This document shows positions 1-11,500 of a stretch of DNA of 50,337 bases, piece after piece. The stretch spans positions 1 to 50,337 of the forward strand of contig NZ_JAERRF010000044.1 in assembly GCF_016741875.1 (NCBI RefSeq). The letters are read 5' to 3'. The notes below the pieces were generated by a model. That model was not told where the DNA came from, did no database searches, and worked only from the letters and a program-made list of their open reading frames with translations. The position numbers and the translations under genes are program-made. Numbering within the stretch: the stretch's first letter is position 1; every line of letters begins with the position of its first letter. Source of the stretch: Streptomyces coffeae (lineage in GTDB: Bacteria; Actinomycetota; Actinomycetes; Streptomycetales; Streptomycetaceae).

Positions 1-1345
1 CGGGTGACCGCCCGGAGTCCGCTTCAGCGGTCTCAGGGGGCTCAGGTTTCCTGCGCGAGGCGGTCGAGCCGGGCGGGACATCACTGATGACCAGGTGACA
101 GTTCGTGCCGCCCATTCCGAAGGAACTGACGCCGGCGATCAAGGGGCTATCGGGCGCTTCCCACGAACCGAGGTCCTGCTGCACTCGAAGATTGAGCTCG
201 TCCAGCGCGATCTCCGGGTTCGCCAGCTCGAAATTGAGGCTGGCGGGGAGTTTGCGGTGGCGGATCGACATCGCCACTTTGATGAGGCCCGCGATCCCCG
301 CGGCTGCCCCCAGATGCCCCAGATTCGTCTTGACCGATCCGACGGGCAGCGGTTGCGTTCGCGGCCGGGCAGAGCCGACAACGGCACCGAGCGCCGAGGC
401 CTCCACAGGGTCGCCGGCGGGTGTTCCCGTTCCGTGCAACTCGACGTATTGGAGTTGTGTGGCACTGATTCGAGCGCGCTCGTGAGCGCGGCGCAGGACG
501 TCTCGTTGTGCGAGCTCATCAGGCTGGGTCAGGGCGTGACCGTTGCCGCCGTGATTCACCGCGCTCCCGAGAATCACGCATTGCGGGGTGTCACCATCGG
601 CCAGGGCGTCCTCGAGCCTCTTGAGTACGACCAGACCGCCGCCTTCACCTGGCACATAACCGTTCGCGCGAGCGTCGAAGGTGTAGCAACGGCCGTCCGG
701 TGACAGTGGCCCCCAACGGTCTGCGATGTCCACGGACTCCGGCAGCAGGTTGAGCTGCACGCCGCCCGCGACGGCGAGGTCCGACTCACCGGTGAGCAGA
801 CTCTGGCAGGCCAGGTGAACGGCGACCAGCGATGAGGATTGACCGCTGTCGATACCCACACTGGGCCCGTGCACATCCAGGAAGTGGGAGAGCCGGTTGG
901 CGATCACCGCACGTTCAATGCCGGGGTAGGTGTGCTGAGTCGCCGTAGTGGAACCGTTGCGGTGCACGAGATGGGCGTAGTCGTCGGCGAAGGCACCCAC
1001 GAAGACACCGAGTCGGCCGCCGCGCACGCTGTCCGGCACGATCCCCGCGTCCTCCAGCGCCTCCCACCCCAGCTCCAACACAAGTCGCTGCTGCGGGTCG
1101 ACGGACGCCGCCTCGCGGGCGGAAATACCGAAGAACTCGGCATCGAACTCGTCGACGGCGTCGAGGAACCCACCCCAGGGGGGCGCGACCGTCCTGTCCG
1201 AGCCACGACGTCCGGGCGGGCGCTCGGTGATCGCATGACGTCCCGCAGCCAGGAGGCGCCACAGTTGCCGAGGCCCATCAGCGCCGGGGAAACGGCAGGA
1301 CGCACCAACCACCGCGATGTTGCCACCTTGGGCCTGGACATCCAC
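1..1345 (-). CDS. Type I PKS, KSQ loading domain (partial, runs off left edge)
   Basis: This is the N-terminal part of a modular polyketide synthase that starts polyketide chains. The frame begins at a GTG (1345) with AAGGGG just upstream and opens with a ketosynthase domain without an N-terminal docking coil, as expected for a first module. The ketosynthase active site reads DSGQSSS: the nucleophile Cys is replaced by Gln169 (codon 839-841). The two catalytic histidines are kept, in ELHGTGT (about His304) and NLGHLG (about His344). KSQ domains are known to decarboxylate a malonyl- or methylmalonyl-ACP to make the starter unit. The fold ends with SSFGMGGTNCH near 90-140; the loading acyltransferase and ACP lie outside the window. 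The gene is divergent from the two downstream PKS genes. A single substitution with all other motifs intact argues for a working KSQ rather than decay. Confidence 0.93.
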   Translation of the reverse strand, partial: MDVQAQGGNIAVVGASCRFPGADGPRQLWRLLAAGRHAITERPPGRRGSDRTVAPPWGGFLDAVDEFDAEFFGISAREAASVDPQQRLVLELGWEALEDAGIVPDSVRGGRLGVFVGAFADDYAHLVHRNGSTTATQHTYPGIERAVIANRLSHFLDVHGPSVGIDSGQSSSLVAVHLACQSLLTGESDLAVAGGVQLNLLPESVDIADRWGPLSPDGRCYTFDARANGYVPGEGGGLVVLKRLEDALADGDTPQCVILGSAVNHGGNGHALTQPDELAQRDVLRRAHERARISATQLQYVELHGTGTPAGDPVEASALGAVVGSARPRTQPLPVGSVKTNLGHLGAAAGIAGLIKVAMSIRHRKLPASLNFELANPEIALDELNLRVQQDLGSWEAPDSPLIAGVSSFGMGGTNCHLVISDVPPGSTASRRKPEPPETAEADSGRSP

Positions 1346-1663
1346 CCGGATCGTCCCCTTCCACGTTCAAATTGCGTGCGAGGTCACGGCAGCGAGCGCC
1401 AGACACAGTGAGTTGCCAGAGGCCCCACCAGGGCGAAGGTCTGGCACAACCAGCGCGGCGTGATTCCCACAGGTTGCGCCACCACCGGTCCACGAAATGG
1501 AATGAAATCTTGAGCGTGACCGTGCGGCAGGACGTGATCGATCGCACAGTGGGAAAAGAGACCTGGAGAACGGTGCCGCGAGCACGACACACGTTCGCCT
1601 CATTCTCGGCCGTGGCGCGTCGAATTCCCTCGGCCAGATTACTGCGCAGCCAATTTCAGTCGG
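1346..1663. other. Intergenic region between the loading PKS and the oxidase-like gene
   Basis: About 318 bases without a convincing gene. It must hold the promoter and leader of the minus-strand loading PKS, including AAGGGG a few bases before its GTG start. Short open frames on both strands have no recognisable domain and no good ribosome site. I saw no strong hairpin. Confidence 0.4.
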
Positions 1664-2185
1664 TCAAGACTGCGGAAAGTCCCACCTGGTCGCGGACTCC
1701 CATCCGGCAATTCCCGCCCAACCGTAGACCCGTTCGGGATTCAGCCGAAACACCGGAGCGCTCTGGCCGAAACGCGTGTGGACACGATCCTCGCTCACCG
1801 AGAGTTCCCAGTCGTACTTCACCCCGACGCCTTCGGCGAGCACGTTGATGTCGTCGTCCCCGATCACTCGGGAGCAACTGCCCTCGATCATTACCACGTC
1901 CTCGCCAACCTGCAGGTTCACGGAGGCCCGCGGGTTGACCTTCAGGAATTCACCGCAGCGGTTCTGGCTCGAGAACCAGAAGGTGTTCCTCTGCCAGATA
2001 CCCCACAAGGGCCTGCTGTGCGGGTGTCCGTCCGGGCTGGAGGTGACCAGCCAGTACGTGGACGCGGACTCGAGCAAATTCTCCGCCCAGCTCCACGGTT
2101 GTGTTGGCCCCGGCGCGGTCTGGCTGAAGATGAATGCCGACGTCCCCTTCGGCTTCTCCTTGTTTTTCAACACCTCGGCAGTCAT
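1664..2185 (-). CDS. Pyridoxamine 5'-phosphate oxidase-like (split-barrel flavin/F420) protein
   Basis: A 173-residue protein of the split beta-barrel PNPOx-like superfamily, whose members bind FMN, F420 or haem and often act as small redox enzymes. The recognisable run is TYWLVTSSPDGHPHSRPLWG (about residues 45-65), the strand-turn-strand that opens this barrel. It is followed by NTFWFSS, a short lysine-containing helix and NLQVGEDVVMIEG. The ATG at 2185 has GAAGGGA about nine bases upstream, so I prefer it to longer starts. The gene lies between divergent PKS genes and points the same way as the loading PKS. It could reduce or oxidise the polyketide or be a bystander. Cofactor and substrate cannot be read from the sequence. 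Confidence 0.8.
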   Translation of the reverse strand: MTAEVLKNKEKPKGTSAFIFSQTAPGPTQPWSWAENLLESASTYWLVTSSPDGHPHSRPLWGIWQRNTFWFSSQNRCGEFLKVNPRASVNLQVGEDVVMIEGSCSRVIGDDDINVLAEGVGVKYDWELSVSEDRVHTRFGQSAPVFRLNPERVYGWAGIAGWESATRWDFPQS

Positions 2186-2305
2186 GTTGCTGTCCCTTCG
2201 CTCGTCCGCTGTGGGCGACCAGCGAGACGCACCGGTCTGGCTTTCACGGCTCATGCTCGCAGCGCGACTGCGACACCGACACCCCAAAAGAACCGCGCGA
2301 CCACC

Positions 2306-2342
2306 GGGGCGGCGACTAGGGGGGTTTAGGGGGGTTAGGGGG
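2306..2342 (+). promoter_or_regulatory. Four-tract G-rich motif, possible G-quadruplex
   Basis: Four G-runs of 4, 6, 6 and 5 bases (2306-2309, 2319-2324, 2329-2334, 2338-2342) are separated by 9, 4 and 3 bases; the last two loops are TTTA and TTA. The pattern fits an intramolecular G-quadruplex on the plus strand. It lies in the divergent region between the oxidase-like gene and the two-module PKS, where it could affect transcription in either direction. Function is inferred only. Confidence 0.5.
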
Positions 2343-2380
2343 TGCCCGCGCCGACGTCGCAAGAGCATGGTTGTTCACGC

Positions 2381-2398
2381 GACCGCCCAGAGGCGGTC
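2381..2398. promoter_or_regulatory. Perfect 7-bp inverted repeat upstream of the PKS
   Basis: GACCGCC and GGCGGTC are separated by CAGA and followed by TTGATC. It could be a protein-binding site or a short RNA hairpin in the PKS leader. The T-run is too short for a standard intrinsic terminator. Confidence 0.4.
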
Positions 2399-2490
2399 TT
2401 GATCGTGGTCCCACCCAAGCCTTTTCTGCGCAAGCTCTTCGCCGGACTGCCGGCCTCAGCAGACGCCTGCCACGTGTCCAGGCACGACAA

Positions 2491-2519
2491 GTCCGGGGTA
2501 CGCCGGACCACTCCGGGGT
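2491..2519. promoter_or_regulatory. Direct repeats TCCGGGGT, 20-bp period, with overlapping inverted repeat
   Basis: TCCGGGGT occurs at 2492-2499 and 2512-2519, about two helical turns apart, 45-70 bases before the PKS ATG. An inverted repeat, GTCCGG/CCGGAC (2491-2508), overlaps the first copy. Same-face repeats like this are typical activator or repressor sites. No cognate regulator gene is in view. Confidence 0.3.
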
Positions 2520-2563
2520 CCCCCGGGCCACTGGAACAGACAGAGACAGATGGGGTTGTTCGT

Positions 2564-5500
2564 ATGGAGAACGAGGACAAGCTTCGCCAGTATCTGAAGT
2601 TGGTCACGAGCGACCTCTACCAGGCTCGCAAGAAGATCACTGAGATGGAGGCCCAGGACACCGAGCCGATCGCCATCGTCTCGATGGCCTGCCGCTTGCC
2701 CGGCGACGTCTGGTCGCCGGAGGACCTCTGGGAGCTGGTCGCCAGTGGAAGGGACGCGATCGGCGACTCGCCGACCGACCGGGGCTGGGACATGGACAGC
2801 ATCTACGACCCGGAGCCCGGCAAGCCCGGAAAGACGTACACCCGCGAGGGCGGCTTCATGTCCGGCCTGGCCGACTTCGACGCGGATTTCTTCGGCATCT
2901 CCCCACGCGAAGCTCTTGCCATGGACCCGCAGCAGCGGATCGTCCTCGAGGCCGCCTGGGAGTCGTTCGAACGTGCCGGCATCGACCCGGATACCCTCCG
3001 CGGCACCGAGACAGGTGTGTTCATCGGCTCGAACACCCATGACTACGTGCCGTTGACCGTCACGGCACCCCGCGAGGTCGACGGCTATCTGCTGCTGGGC
3101 AACGCGCCCAGCGTGCTCTCCGGCCGCGTCGCGTACACGTTCGGCTTCGAGGGCCCCGCTGTCACCGTCGACACCGCCTGTTCCTCTTCGTTGGTCGCGA
3201 TGGAGTACGCCGTTCGGGCCTTGCGCCGCGGCGAGTCCACGATGGCTTTGGTCGGCGGCGTCGCGTCGATGTGCTCGCCACTGGTCATGGTCGACTTCAG
3301 TCGACAGCGCGGGATCGCGCCCAACGGCCGGTGCAAGGCGTACGCGGACACCGCGGACGGCACCGGCTGGTCGGAGGGGGTCGGCCTGGTCCTGCTCGAG
3401 CGGCTCTCCGACGCGCAGGCCAACGGCCACCCGGTGCTTGCCGTCATCCGTGGTTCGGCGATCAACCAGGACGGTGCCTCCAACGGCCTGACCGCTCCCA
3501 ACGGCCCCGCCCAGCAACGGGTCATCCAGGCGGCGCTGGCCGACGGCCAGGTTCCGATGGAGCAGGTCGACCTGGTCGAAGGGCACGGCACCGGCACCCG
3601 GCTGGGCGACCCGATCGAGGCACAGGCCCTGCTGGCCACCTACGGCCACAAGAAGAAGGACGGCGAGCCACTGTGGCTGGGTTCGCTGAAGTCGAACGTG
3701 GGTCACACCCAGGCGGCCGCGGGCGTCGTCGGCGTGATCAAGGCAGTGATGGCCATGCGCCACGGCGTCCTCCCCAAGACGCTGCACGTGGATGAGCCGA
3801 CGCACGAAGTGGACTGGTCGGCCGGCGGGCTCAAGGTGTTGACGGAGAACCGCCCGTGGCCGGAGAACGAGTGGCCGCGCCGGGCAGGTGTGTCGTCGTT
3901 CGGCATGAGCGGTACCAACGCGCACGTCATCCTCGAGCAGGCGCCCGCTCCGGAGGCGGTCGAGGCCGAGCCGGTGAGCGCACAGCCGACCGCCTTGCCC
4001 TTCCTGCTCTCCGCCCGTACTCCGCAGGCCCTGGCCGGTCAGGCGACGCGGCTCCGTGACTGGCTCGCCGACGAGGACGTCGCCCTGCTCGACGTCGCGA
4101 AGTCGCTCGCGCTGCACCGCGTGACGTTCGAGCACCGCGCCGCCGTGGTCGCGGGCAACAAGGAGGACCTGCTCGCGCAGCTCGACCTGCTGGCCGGCGG
4201 CGGCAGCGGTGCCACGGCGGTCGTCGGCACCGAGTGCCGCGGTCTCACCGCGGTGATGTTCCCCGGACAAGGCTCACAGCGCATCGGCATGGGCGCCCAG
4301 CTCGCGGCCGCGTTCCCCGCCTTCGACACGGCGTACTCGGAGGTGCTGGGGTGGCTCGACCCCGAGCTGCCGCAGATCATCGCCGAGGGCGGCCCGACGC
4401 TGGATCGGCCCGAGTACGCGCATCCCGCGCTGTTCGCGATCGAGGTGGCGCTCTACCGCCTGGTCGAGTCGTGGGGTCTGCGGCCCGACCACCTGCTCGG
4501 TCAGTCCTGTGGGGACATCGCGGCGGCGCACGTCGCGGGTGTGCTGTCGCTCAAGGACGCGGCCACCATGGTCACCGCCCGAGCACGGCTGATCCAGACC
4601 TCGGCCGCCGGTGTGATGGTCTCGGTCGCGGCCGGCGCCGACGTGGTGGAGCCGGTCATCGCCGACATCGAGGGCGTTTCGCTCGCCGGTATCAACAGCC
4701 CGAGCTCAGTCACCCTCTCGGGGCTGGAGGGCCCGGTCGAGGCGGCTGTGGCGCGACTGTCCGAGCTCGGCCACGCGTCCCGCACGCTGAGGGTCGGCGT
4801 CGCGGGCCACTCGGTCACGATGGAGCCGATCCAGGCCCAGTTCCGGGCCGTGGTGGAGACCTTGACCTATTCGGCCCCGACCATCCCGATGGTGGTGCCC
4901 GCCGAGGTGCTGTGCACCCCTGAGTTCTGGGTCCGGCAGATGCGCGACCCGGTGGACCTCGTCGGCGGCGTGGCTCGGCTGCGCGAGCGCGGCGTCACCC
5001 GATTCATCGAACTGTCGCCCGCCGCGTCGATGAGCAGCGACGTACGCACATGCTATGGCGACGAGTCGGTGGTGGTCACGCCGTCCCTCCGCAGTCGGCG
5101 CGACGAGGTGGAATGCATCGCCGTGGCGATGGCTACCCTGCACGCCGCCGGCGTCGAGGTGGACTGGGCAGCCTTCTTCGCCGACACCGGCGCGCAACGC
5201 GTCGACTTGCCCACCTACGCGTTCCAGCACGAACGCTTCTGGCTCGAGACCAGCCACGTCGGAGGGCACGACCTCAGTTCGATCGGCCTGCGCTCGGTGG
5301 ACGCCCCGCTCCTGGGTGCCGGCGTCTCGCTCGCCAACGACGGCGGCTTCCTGTGCACCGGCCGGCTGTCGCTCTCCACCCAGCCCTGGCTTGCCGACCA
5401 CGCCCTGTTCGGCCGCACCCTGCTGCCCGGCACCGCATTCGTCGAGTTCGCGCTGCGCGCGGCGGACCAGGTCGGCTGTGAGCTGGTCGAGGACCTGACC

Positions 5501-8500
5501 ATCGAGGCCCCGCTGCTGCTGGAGCGAGGCGGCGTGGCGCTGCAGATCGTGGTCGGCGAGCCGGAGGAGTCCACCGACCGACGGTCGATCACCATCTGGT
5601 CGCAACAGCAGGACCCGGACTCCCCCGATATCGACGCGGCCTGGACACGGCACGCCAGCGGCTTCGTCTCAGCGACCGCTGGTGTGAGCCGCGACGACCC
5701 CGAGATGGCCGAGTGGCCACCCGCCGGTGTCGAGGAAGTCGAGCTCAGCGATCTTTACGAGACCTTCGCCGCGGCCGGGTACGCCTACGGGCCGGTGTTC
5801 CGCGGCCTGAAGGCCGCCTGGCTGCGTGACGGGGAAATCTTCGCCGAGGTGGCTCTGCCCGAGCACGTGGGCGACGCCGGCGCGTACGGCATGCACCCTG
5901 CCCTGCTGGACGCCGCGCTGCACACGATCGCGGTCACCGGCACCACCCAGGGTGTCATCCCCTTCGTGTGGTCGGGCGTCCGGCTGTACGCCGTCGGTGC
6001 TTCCGCGCTGCGCGTACGACTGACTCCGGTGGGGACCGACACAGTGGCACTGCTGGTCGCCGACGGGACCGGCCGCACGGTGCTGTCCGTCGACTCGCTG
6101 ACCTTGCGGTCCGCCACCGCGGAACAGATCGCCAAGAGTGCTCCCCAGGCCCACGACTCCCTCTACGAGATCGAGTGGATCTCCGCGGGTGAGGTCGAGG
6201 CCTCGTCGCCCACCGGCTGGGCGAACCTGGGCGGCGGCGCGCCCACGACAGGCACGGCGTACGACGGCTTCCCCGCGCTGCAGGCCGCCCTCGACGCCGG
6301 GGGCGAGGTGCCCACTGTGGTGCTGGCCGCTCCCGGTCACGACCACGACCACGACGTGGCCGCAAACGTGCACTCAGGTGTCAACCAGATGCTCGAACTG
6401 GTCCGCCACTGGCTGGCCGACGAACGGCTGGCCACCTCACGGCTGGTCCTGGTCACCCGTGGCGCGTTGGCCACGTACGAGGGTGAACACGTCCGTGACC
6501 TGATCGGCGCGGCCCTGCACGGCCTGTTCCGCTCGGCGCGTGCCGAGAACCCGGGCCGGCTCGTCCAGGTCGACCTCGCGCCCGGCGAGCCCGACTCGGC
6601 CGTGGTGGCGGCGCTCGACGCCGGGGAGGACGAGGTCGCCGTACGTGCGGGCACGATCCTGGTGCCGCGCCTGGTCAAGGTCTCCTCTTCGACGACGCTC
6701 GCCGTGCCGGCGGAGTCGACCGCCTGGCGCCTGTCCGCCCCCCACCCCGGCACTTTCGACGGGCTCGCCCTGATCGAGTCACCGGAGGCGGTCGCACCCC
6801 TGGCCGAGGGTGAGGTGCGGGTGGCTGTCCGAGCCGCCGGCATGAACTTCCGGGACGTCATGTCCACCCTGGGCTTGGTCCGCGGTCAAGAAGTGCTCGG
6901 CGGCGAGGCGGCCGGCGTGGTGACCGAGGTCGGCCCAGGAGTCATCGGTCTCAAGCCCGGGGACCGGGTGATGGGCCTGTTCTTCGGGCCGTTCGGGCCC
7001 GTGGCCGTGGGCGACCACCGGATGGTGGTACCGATCCCGGACGGGTGGTCGTACCTGCAGGCCGCGACAGTCCCGATCACCTACTTGACCGCGTACTTCG
7101 GGCTCGTCGACGTGGCCGACCTGCAACCCGGCGAGTCCGTGCTCATCCACGCCGCCGCCGGTGGCGTCGGCATAGCGGCCGTGCAGCTGGCCGCCCATCT
7201 GGGCGCCGAGATCTTCGCCACCGCCAGCCCCGCCAAGTGGGCGGCCATTCGCGAGCTCGGCATCCCCCGCGAACGCATCTCGAACTCCCGCACCGCACAG
7301 TTCGAATCCGATCTGCTCGGCGCCACCGACGGCCGCGGCGTCGACGTGGTCCTCAACTCGCTCACCAACGAGCTCGTGGACGCCTCGCTACGACTGCTGC
7401 CGCGCGGCGGCCGGTTCGTCGAGATGGGCAAGACCGACATCCGCGACGCCGACTGGGCGGCCGAGGCGTTCCCCGGTGTGCGCTATCAGGCGTTCGACCT
7501 GCTCGGGGTGGCGCCCGAACGGGTCCACGAGATGTTGGTCGAACTGCTGGACCTGTTCGACCGTGGCGCTCTCACCCTGCCTCCGACCACCACCTGGGAC
7601 GTCCGCCGGGCCCCGGATGCGTTGAGGTTCCTCAGCCAGGCTCGGCACATCGGCAAGATCGCCCTGACCATCCCGGTGCCCGTCGATCCAGCCGGGACCG
7701 TGCTTCTGACCGGCGCCTCCGGCGCACTGGGCGGCCTGGTCGCCCGGCACTTGGTCGCCGAGCACGGCGTACGCAACCTCGTGCTGGCGAGCCGGCGCGG
7801 CCCAGATGCCCCCGGCGCCACCGAGTTCGCCACCGAGTTGACCGAGCTCGGCGCCTCGGTGACGACTGTTGCCTGTGACGTCTCCCACCGCGAATCGCTG
7901 CTCGGGGTGCTGGCCGCGATCCCCGCCGAACATCCGCTGACCGCGGTTGTGCACATCGCGGGCACCAGCGACGACGGCGTCATCGGCTCGCTGACGACCG
8001 AGCAGGTCGACACCGTGTTGCGTCCCAAGGTGGACGCCGGTTGGCTCCTCCACGAGCTGACCAAGGACCTCGACCTCTCCGCCTTCGTGCTGTTCTCCTC
8101 CGCCGTCGGGGCATTCGGCGCGCCGGGCCAGGCCAATTACGCCGCCGCCAACGCGTTCCTGGACGCTCTTGCCCGACACCGCCGCGCGTTGGGGCTGCCC
8201 GCCGTCTCGCTCGACTGGGGCCTCTGGGCCGCCACGAGCCACATGACGACCTCCCTGCAGGAGGCCGACTGGGAACGGATGACACGCGCCGGTATCAAGG
8301 CGATATCCGACGAGGAAGGCCTGGCCCTCTTCGACGCGGCCCTCACCGTCGGCGCCCCGGTGGTGCTACCGGTCCGGCTCAACCTGGCCGCATTCCGCGG
8401 GGAGGTGCCGCCCCTGCTGCGCAACCAGGTCTCCGGGCGGGTGCGACGTACCGCCGTCGCGAGTGGCGGCGGTGCCGGCTCGTGGACCCGCCGTCTGCTC

Positions 8501-11500
8501 GCCCGGCCGTCGGCCACCCGGCATCGGATCGTGCTGGACGCTCTCGCCGCCGAGACCGCGGCCGTGCTCGGGCACACGTCGGCGTCGAGACTCTCGCCGG
8601 ACCGGAGCTTCAAGGACATCGGCTTCGATTCGCTGGCCTCGGTGGAGCTGCGCAACCGGATCACCGCGCTCACCGGCTTGCGGCTGCCGGCAACGGTGGT
8701 CTTCGACTACCCGGACCTCACTTCGCTGACCGAATACGTGCTCGGCGAGGTGGTCAGCGCCAGCTCCTCCGCGTCGGCGGCACCCGCGATCGTCACGGCG
8801 GACACCAGCGGCGACGCGATCGCCATCGTCGGCATGGCCTGCCGCTACGGCGGCGGGGTCGACTCGCCGGAGGCGTTGTGGGCGATGGTCGAGGAGGGCC
8901 GGGACGCCGCCACGGAGTTCCCGTCCGACCGTGGCTGGAACCTGGCCGAGCTGTTCGATCCCGAGCCCGGCCGCTCGGGCACGACCAACGCCCGGGCGGC
9001 CGGCTTCCTGCCCGGCGCAACCGCATTCGATCCCGAGTTCTTCGGCATCTCACCTCGTGAGGCCACCGCGATGGACCCGCAGCAGCGTCTGTTGCTCGAG
9101 TCGGCGTGGGAGGCGTTCGAGCGTGCCGGTATCGACCCGTTGGCGCTGCGCGGCACGAAGACCGGCGTGTTCGTCGGCCTCAGCGCCCATGACTACGGCA
9201 ACTTGCTCGCGCTCGAATCGCGCGGTCTCGATGGCCACCTGCTGACAGGAACGGCGCCCAGCGTGGCCTCGGGCCGCATCGCCTACGAGTTCGGCCTCGA
9301 GGGCCCCGCGTTGACGGTCGACACCGCCTGTTCGTCCTCGCTGACCACGCTGCACATGGCGGCCCAGGCGCTGCGGACCGGTGAGTCCGACCTCGCGCTG
9401 GCCGGCGGTGTGGCCGTGATGTCCACACCGGTGGTGTTCCAGGAGTTCGCGCTGCAGGGCGGCCTCTCCGCGGACGGCCGCTGCCGGGCGTTCGGCGCGG
9501 ACGCGGACGGCACCGGCTGGGCTGAGGGCGTCGGACTGCTCGTGCTGGAGCGCTTGTCGGACGCCCGCCGCAACGGCCACCAGGTCCTCGCGGTGGTGAA
9601 GGGCTCCGCGGTGAACCAGGACGGCGCCTCCAACGGGTTGACCGCGCCCAACGGCCGCTCGCAACAGCGTGTGATCCGAGAGGCGCTGGCCAATGCCGGT
9701 GTCTCCGCTGCCGATGTGGACGTCGTGGAGGGACACGGCACCGGCACCAAGCTCGGCGACCCGATCGAGGCGCAGGCACTACTGGCGACGTACGGGCGAG
9801 AGCACACCGAGGAAAGCCCGCTCTGGCTCGGCTCTCTGAAATCGAACCTGGGCCACGCGCAAGCGGCTGCCGGCGTGGCCGGGGTGATCAAGATGGTCCA
9901 AGCGCTGCGACACGGCCTACTGCCCCGGACATTGAACGCCGAGGAGCCCACCCCACACGTGGACTGGTCGGACGGTGCCGTGAAGCTGCTGACCACAGCA
10001 CAGCAGTGGCCAGAGCGCAACCAGCCCCGGCTCGGCGCCGTCTCCGCGTTCGGAATCAGCGGCACCAACGTGCACGTGGTGCTGGAGCAGGCACCGGAGC
10101 TCGGCGAGCCGCCCGCTCCGCCCGCGCCCGATCGGGTGCTCGCACCATCCGTCAAGCCGTTCGTCCTCTCAGCACGCGGCGCGGCGGCACTGCGCGGTCA
10201 GGCAGCCAGGCTCAGCGCCTACCTCGCCGAGCACCCGGAGGTGGACCTCGACGCGCTCGGCCGCTCGCTCAGCGGCCGAGCCACATTGGAGCACCGGGCC
10301 GTGGTGCTCGCCGAAAACCTGGGCACGCTGACCGCGGGGCTCACGGCGATCGCCGCCGGCACGACGGACTCCAACGAGGACGTCGTGCTGGGCAACGGCG
10401 GTGACACGACCCAGCCGGTCTTCGTCTTCGCAGGTCAGGGTGGCCAGTGGAGTGGCATGGCCCTCGACCTCTGGAACACCAGCCCGCTGTTCGCCGCCGC
10501 CATGACCGAGTGCGACGCGGCGCTGGCCCCGCACGTCGACTGGAACGGCGCCACACTGTCGGACGTCCTCACCGGCACTCCGGGCGCGCCGAGCCTGGAC
10601 CGGGTGGACGTGGTCCAGCCCGCGCTGTTCGCGGTGATGGTGTCCTTGGCCCGGCTGTGGCGGTCGCTCGGGGTCGAGCCGGCAGCAGTGGTCGGTCACT
10701 CCCAGGGCGAGATCGCGGCGGCCGTGGTGGCCGGTGTCCTCACGCCGGCCGACGGCGCCCGCATCGCCGGGTTGCGCTCGCGCTTGATCGCCGGCCTGAC
10801 CGAGCGCGGCGGGATGGGCTGGATCGGCCTGCCGGTCGCCCGGGTCCAGGAACGGCTCGTCGACTACCCGGGGCTCGGCGTCGCCGCGGTCAACGGGCCG
10901 CGGTCGGTGGTCGTCTCCGGCGCCGCCGACGAACTGCAGAGCCTGTGCGCGGCGCTCGCGGCCGAGGAGGTCCCGGTGCGCACGCTCCTGGTCGATTACG
11001 CGTCGCACTCGCACGGGGTGGAGGAGCTGCACGCCGAACTCATCGACGCGCTGGCCGACGTCGCGCCTGCTGAGGCAGAAGTGCCGTTCTACTCCACGGT
11101 CACCGGCGGGCGGGTCGACGGCACCGAACTGAACGCCGACTACTGGTATCGCAATCTTCGAGAGACGGTGCGGTTCAGCGCGGCCGTCGAGGCTCTTCTG
11201 AACGACGGGCACAGCTGCTTCGTGGAGCTCAGCGCGCACCCGGCCCTCGTCGACGCGGTCGAGGCGGTTGCCGAGGCCCGAAACGCCGAGGTCGCCGCGT
11301 CGTGGTCGTTGCGGCGGAACGGCGGTGACGTCGCGTTCACCCGCTCTCTGGGCACGGCCTTCGTGCACGGGGCAACCGTACGCTGGGGGAAGGCGTTTCC
11401 CGCCGGAGGGCGAATCGACCTGCCCACTTACGCGTTCCAACACCGCCGGTTGTGGGTCGAGCCCGTCGGCGCGGTGACCGCGAGTGCCGCCGACTTGGGG

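Noticed and set aside
95..703. Plus-strand open frame of about 200 codons over the left end
   Set aside because: The minus strand of the same DNA encodes a complete KSQ domain with its conserved motifs; the plus-strand frame is a GC-bias shadow.
2342..2563. Upstream extension of the two-module PKS to a GTG at 2342
   Set aside because: The added 74 residues have no docking or PKS similarity and cover the G-rich and repeat motifs. ATG 2564 opens a typical docking helix.
2456..4270. A 604-codon minus-strand open frame inside the PKS
   Set aside because: It is antisense to a ketosynthase with all catalytic residues; long antisense frames are normal in high-GC coding DNA.
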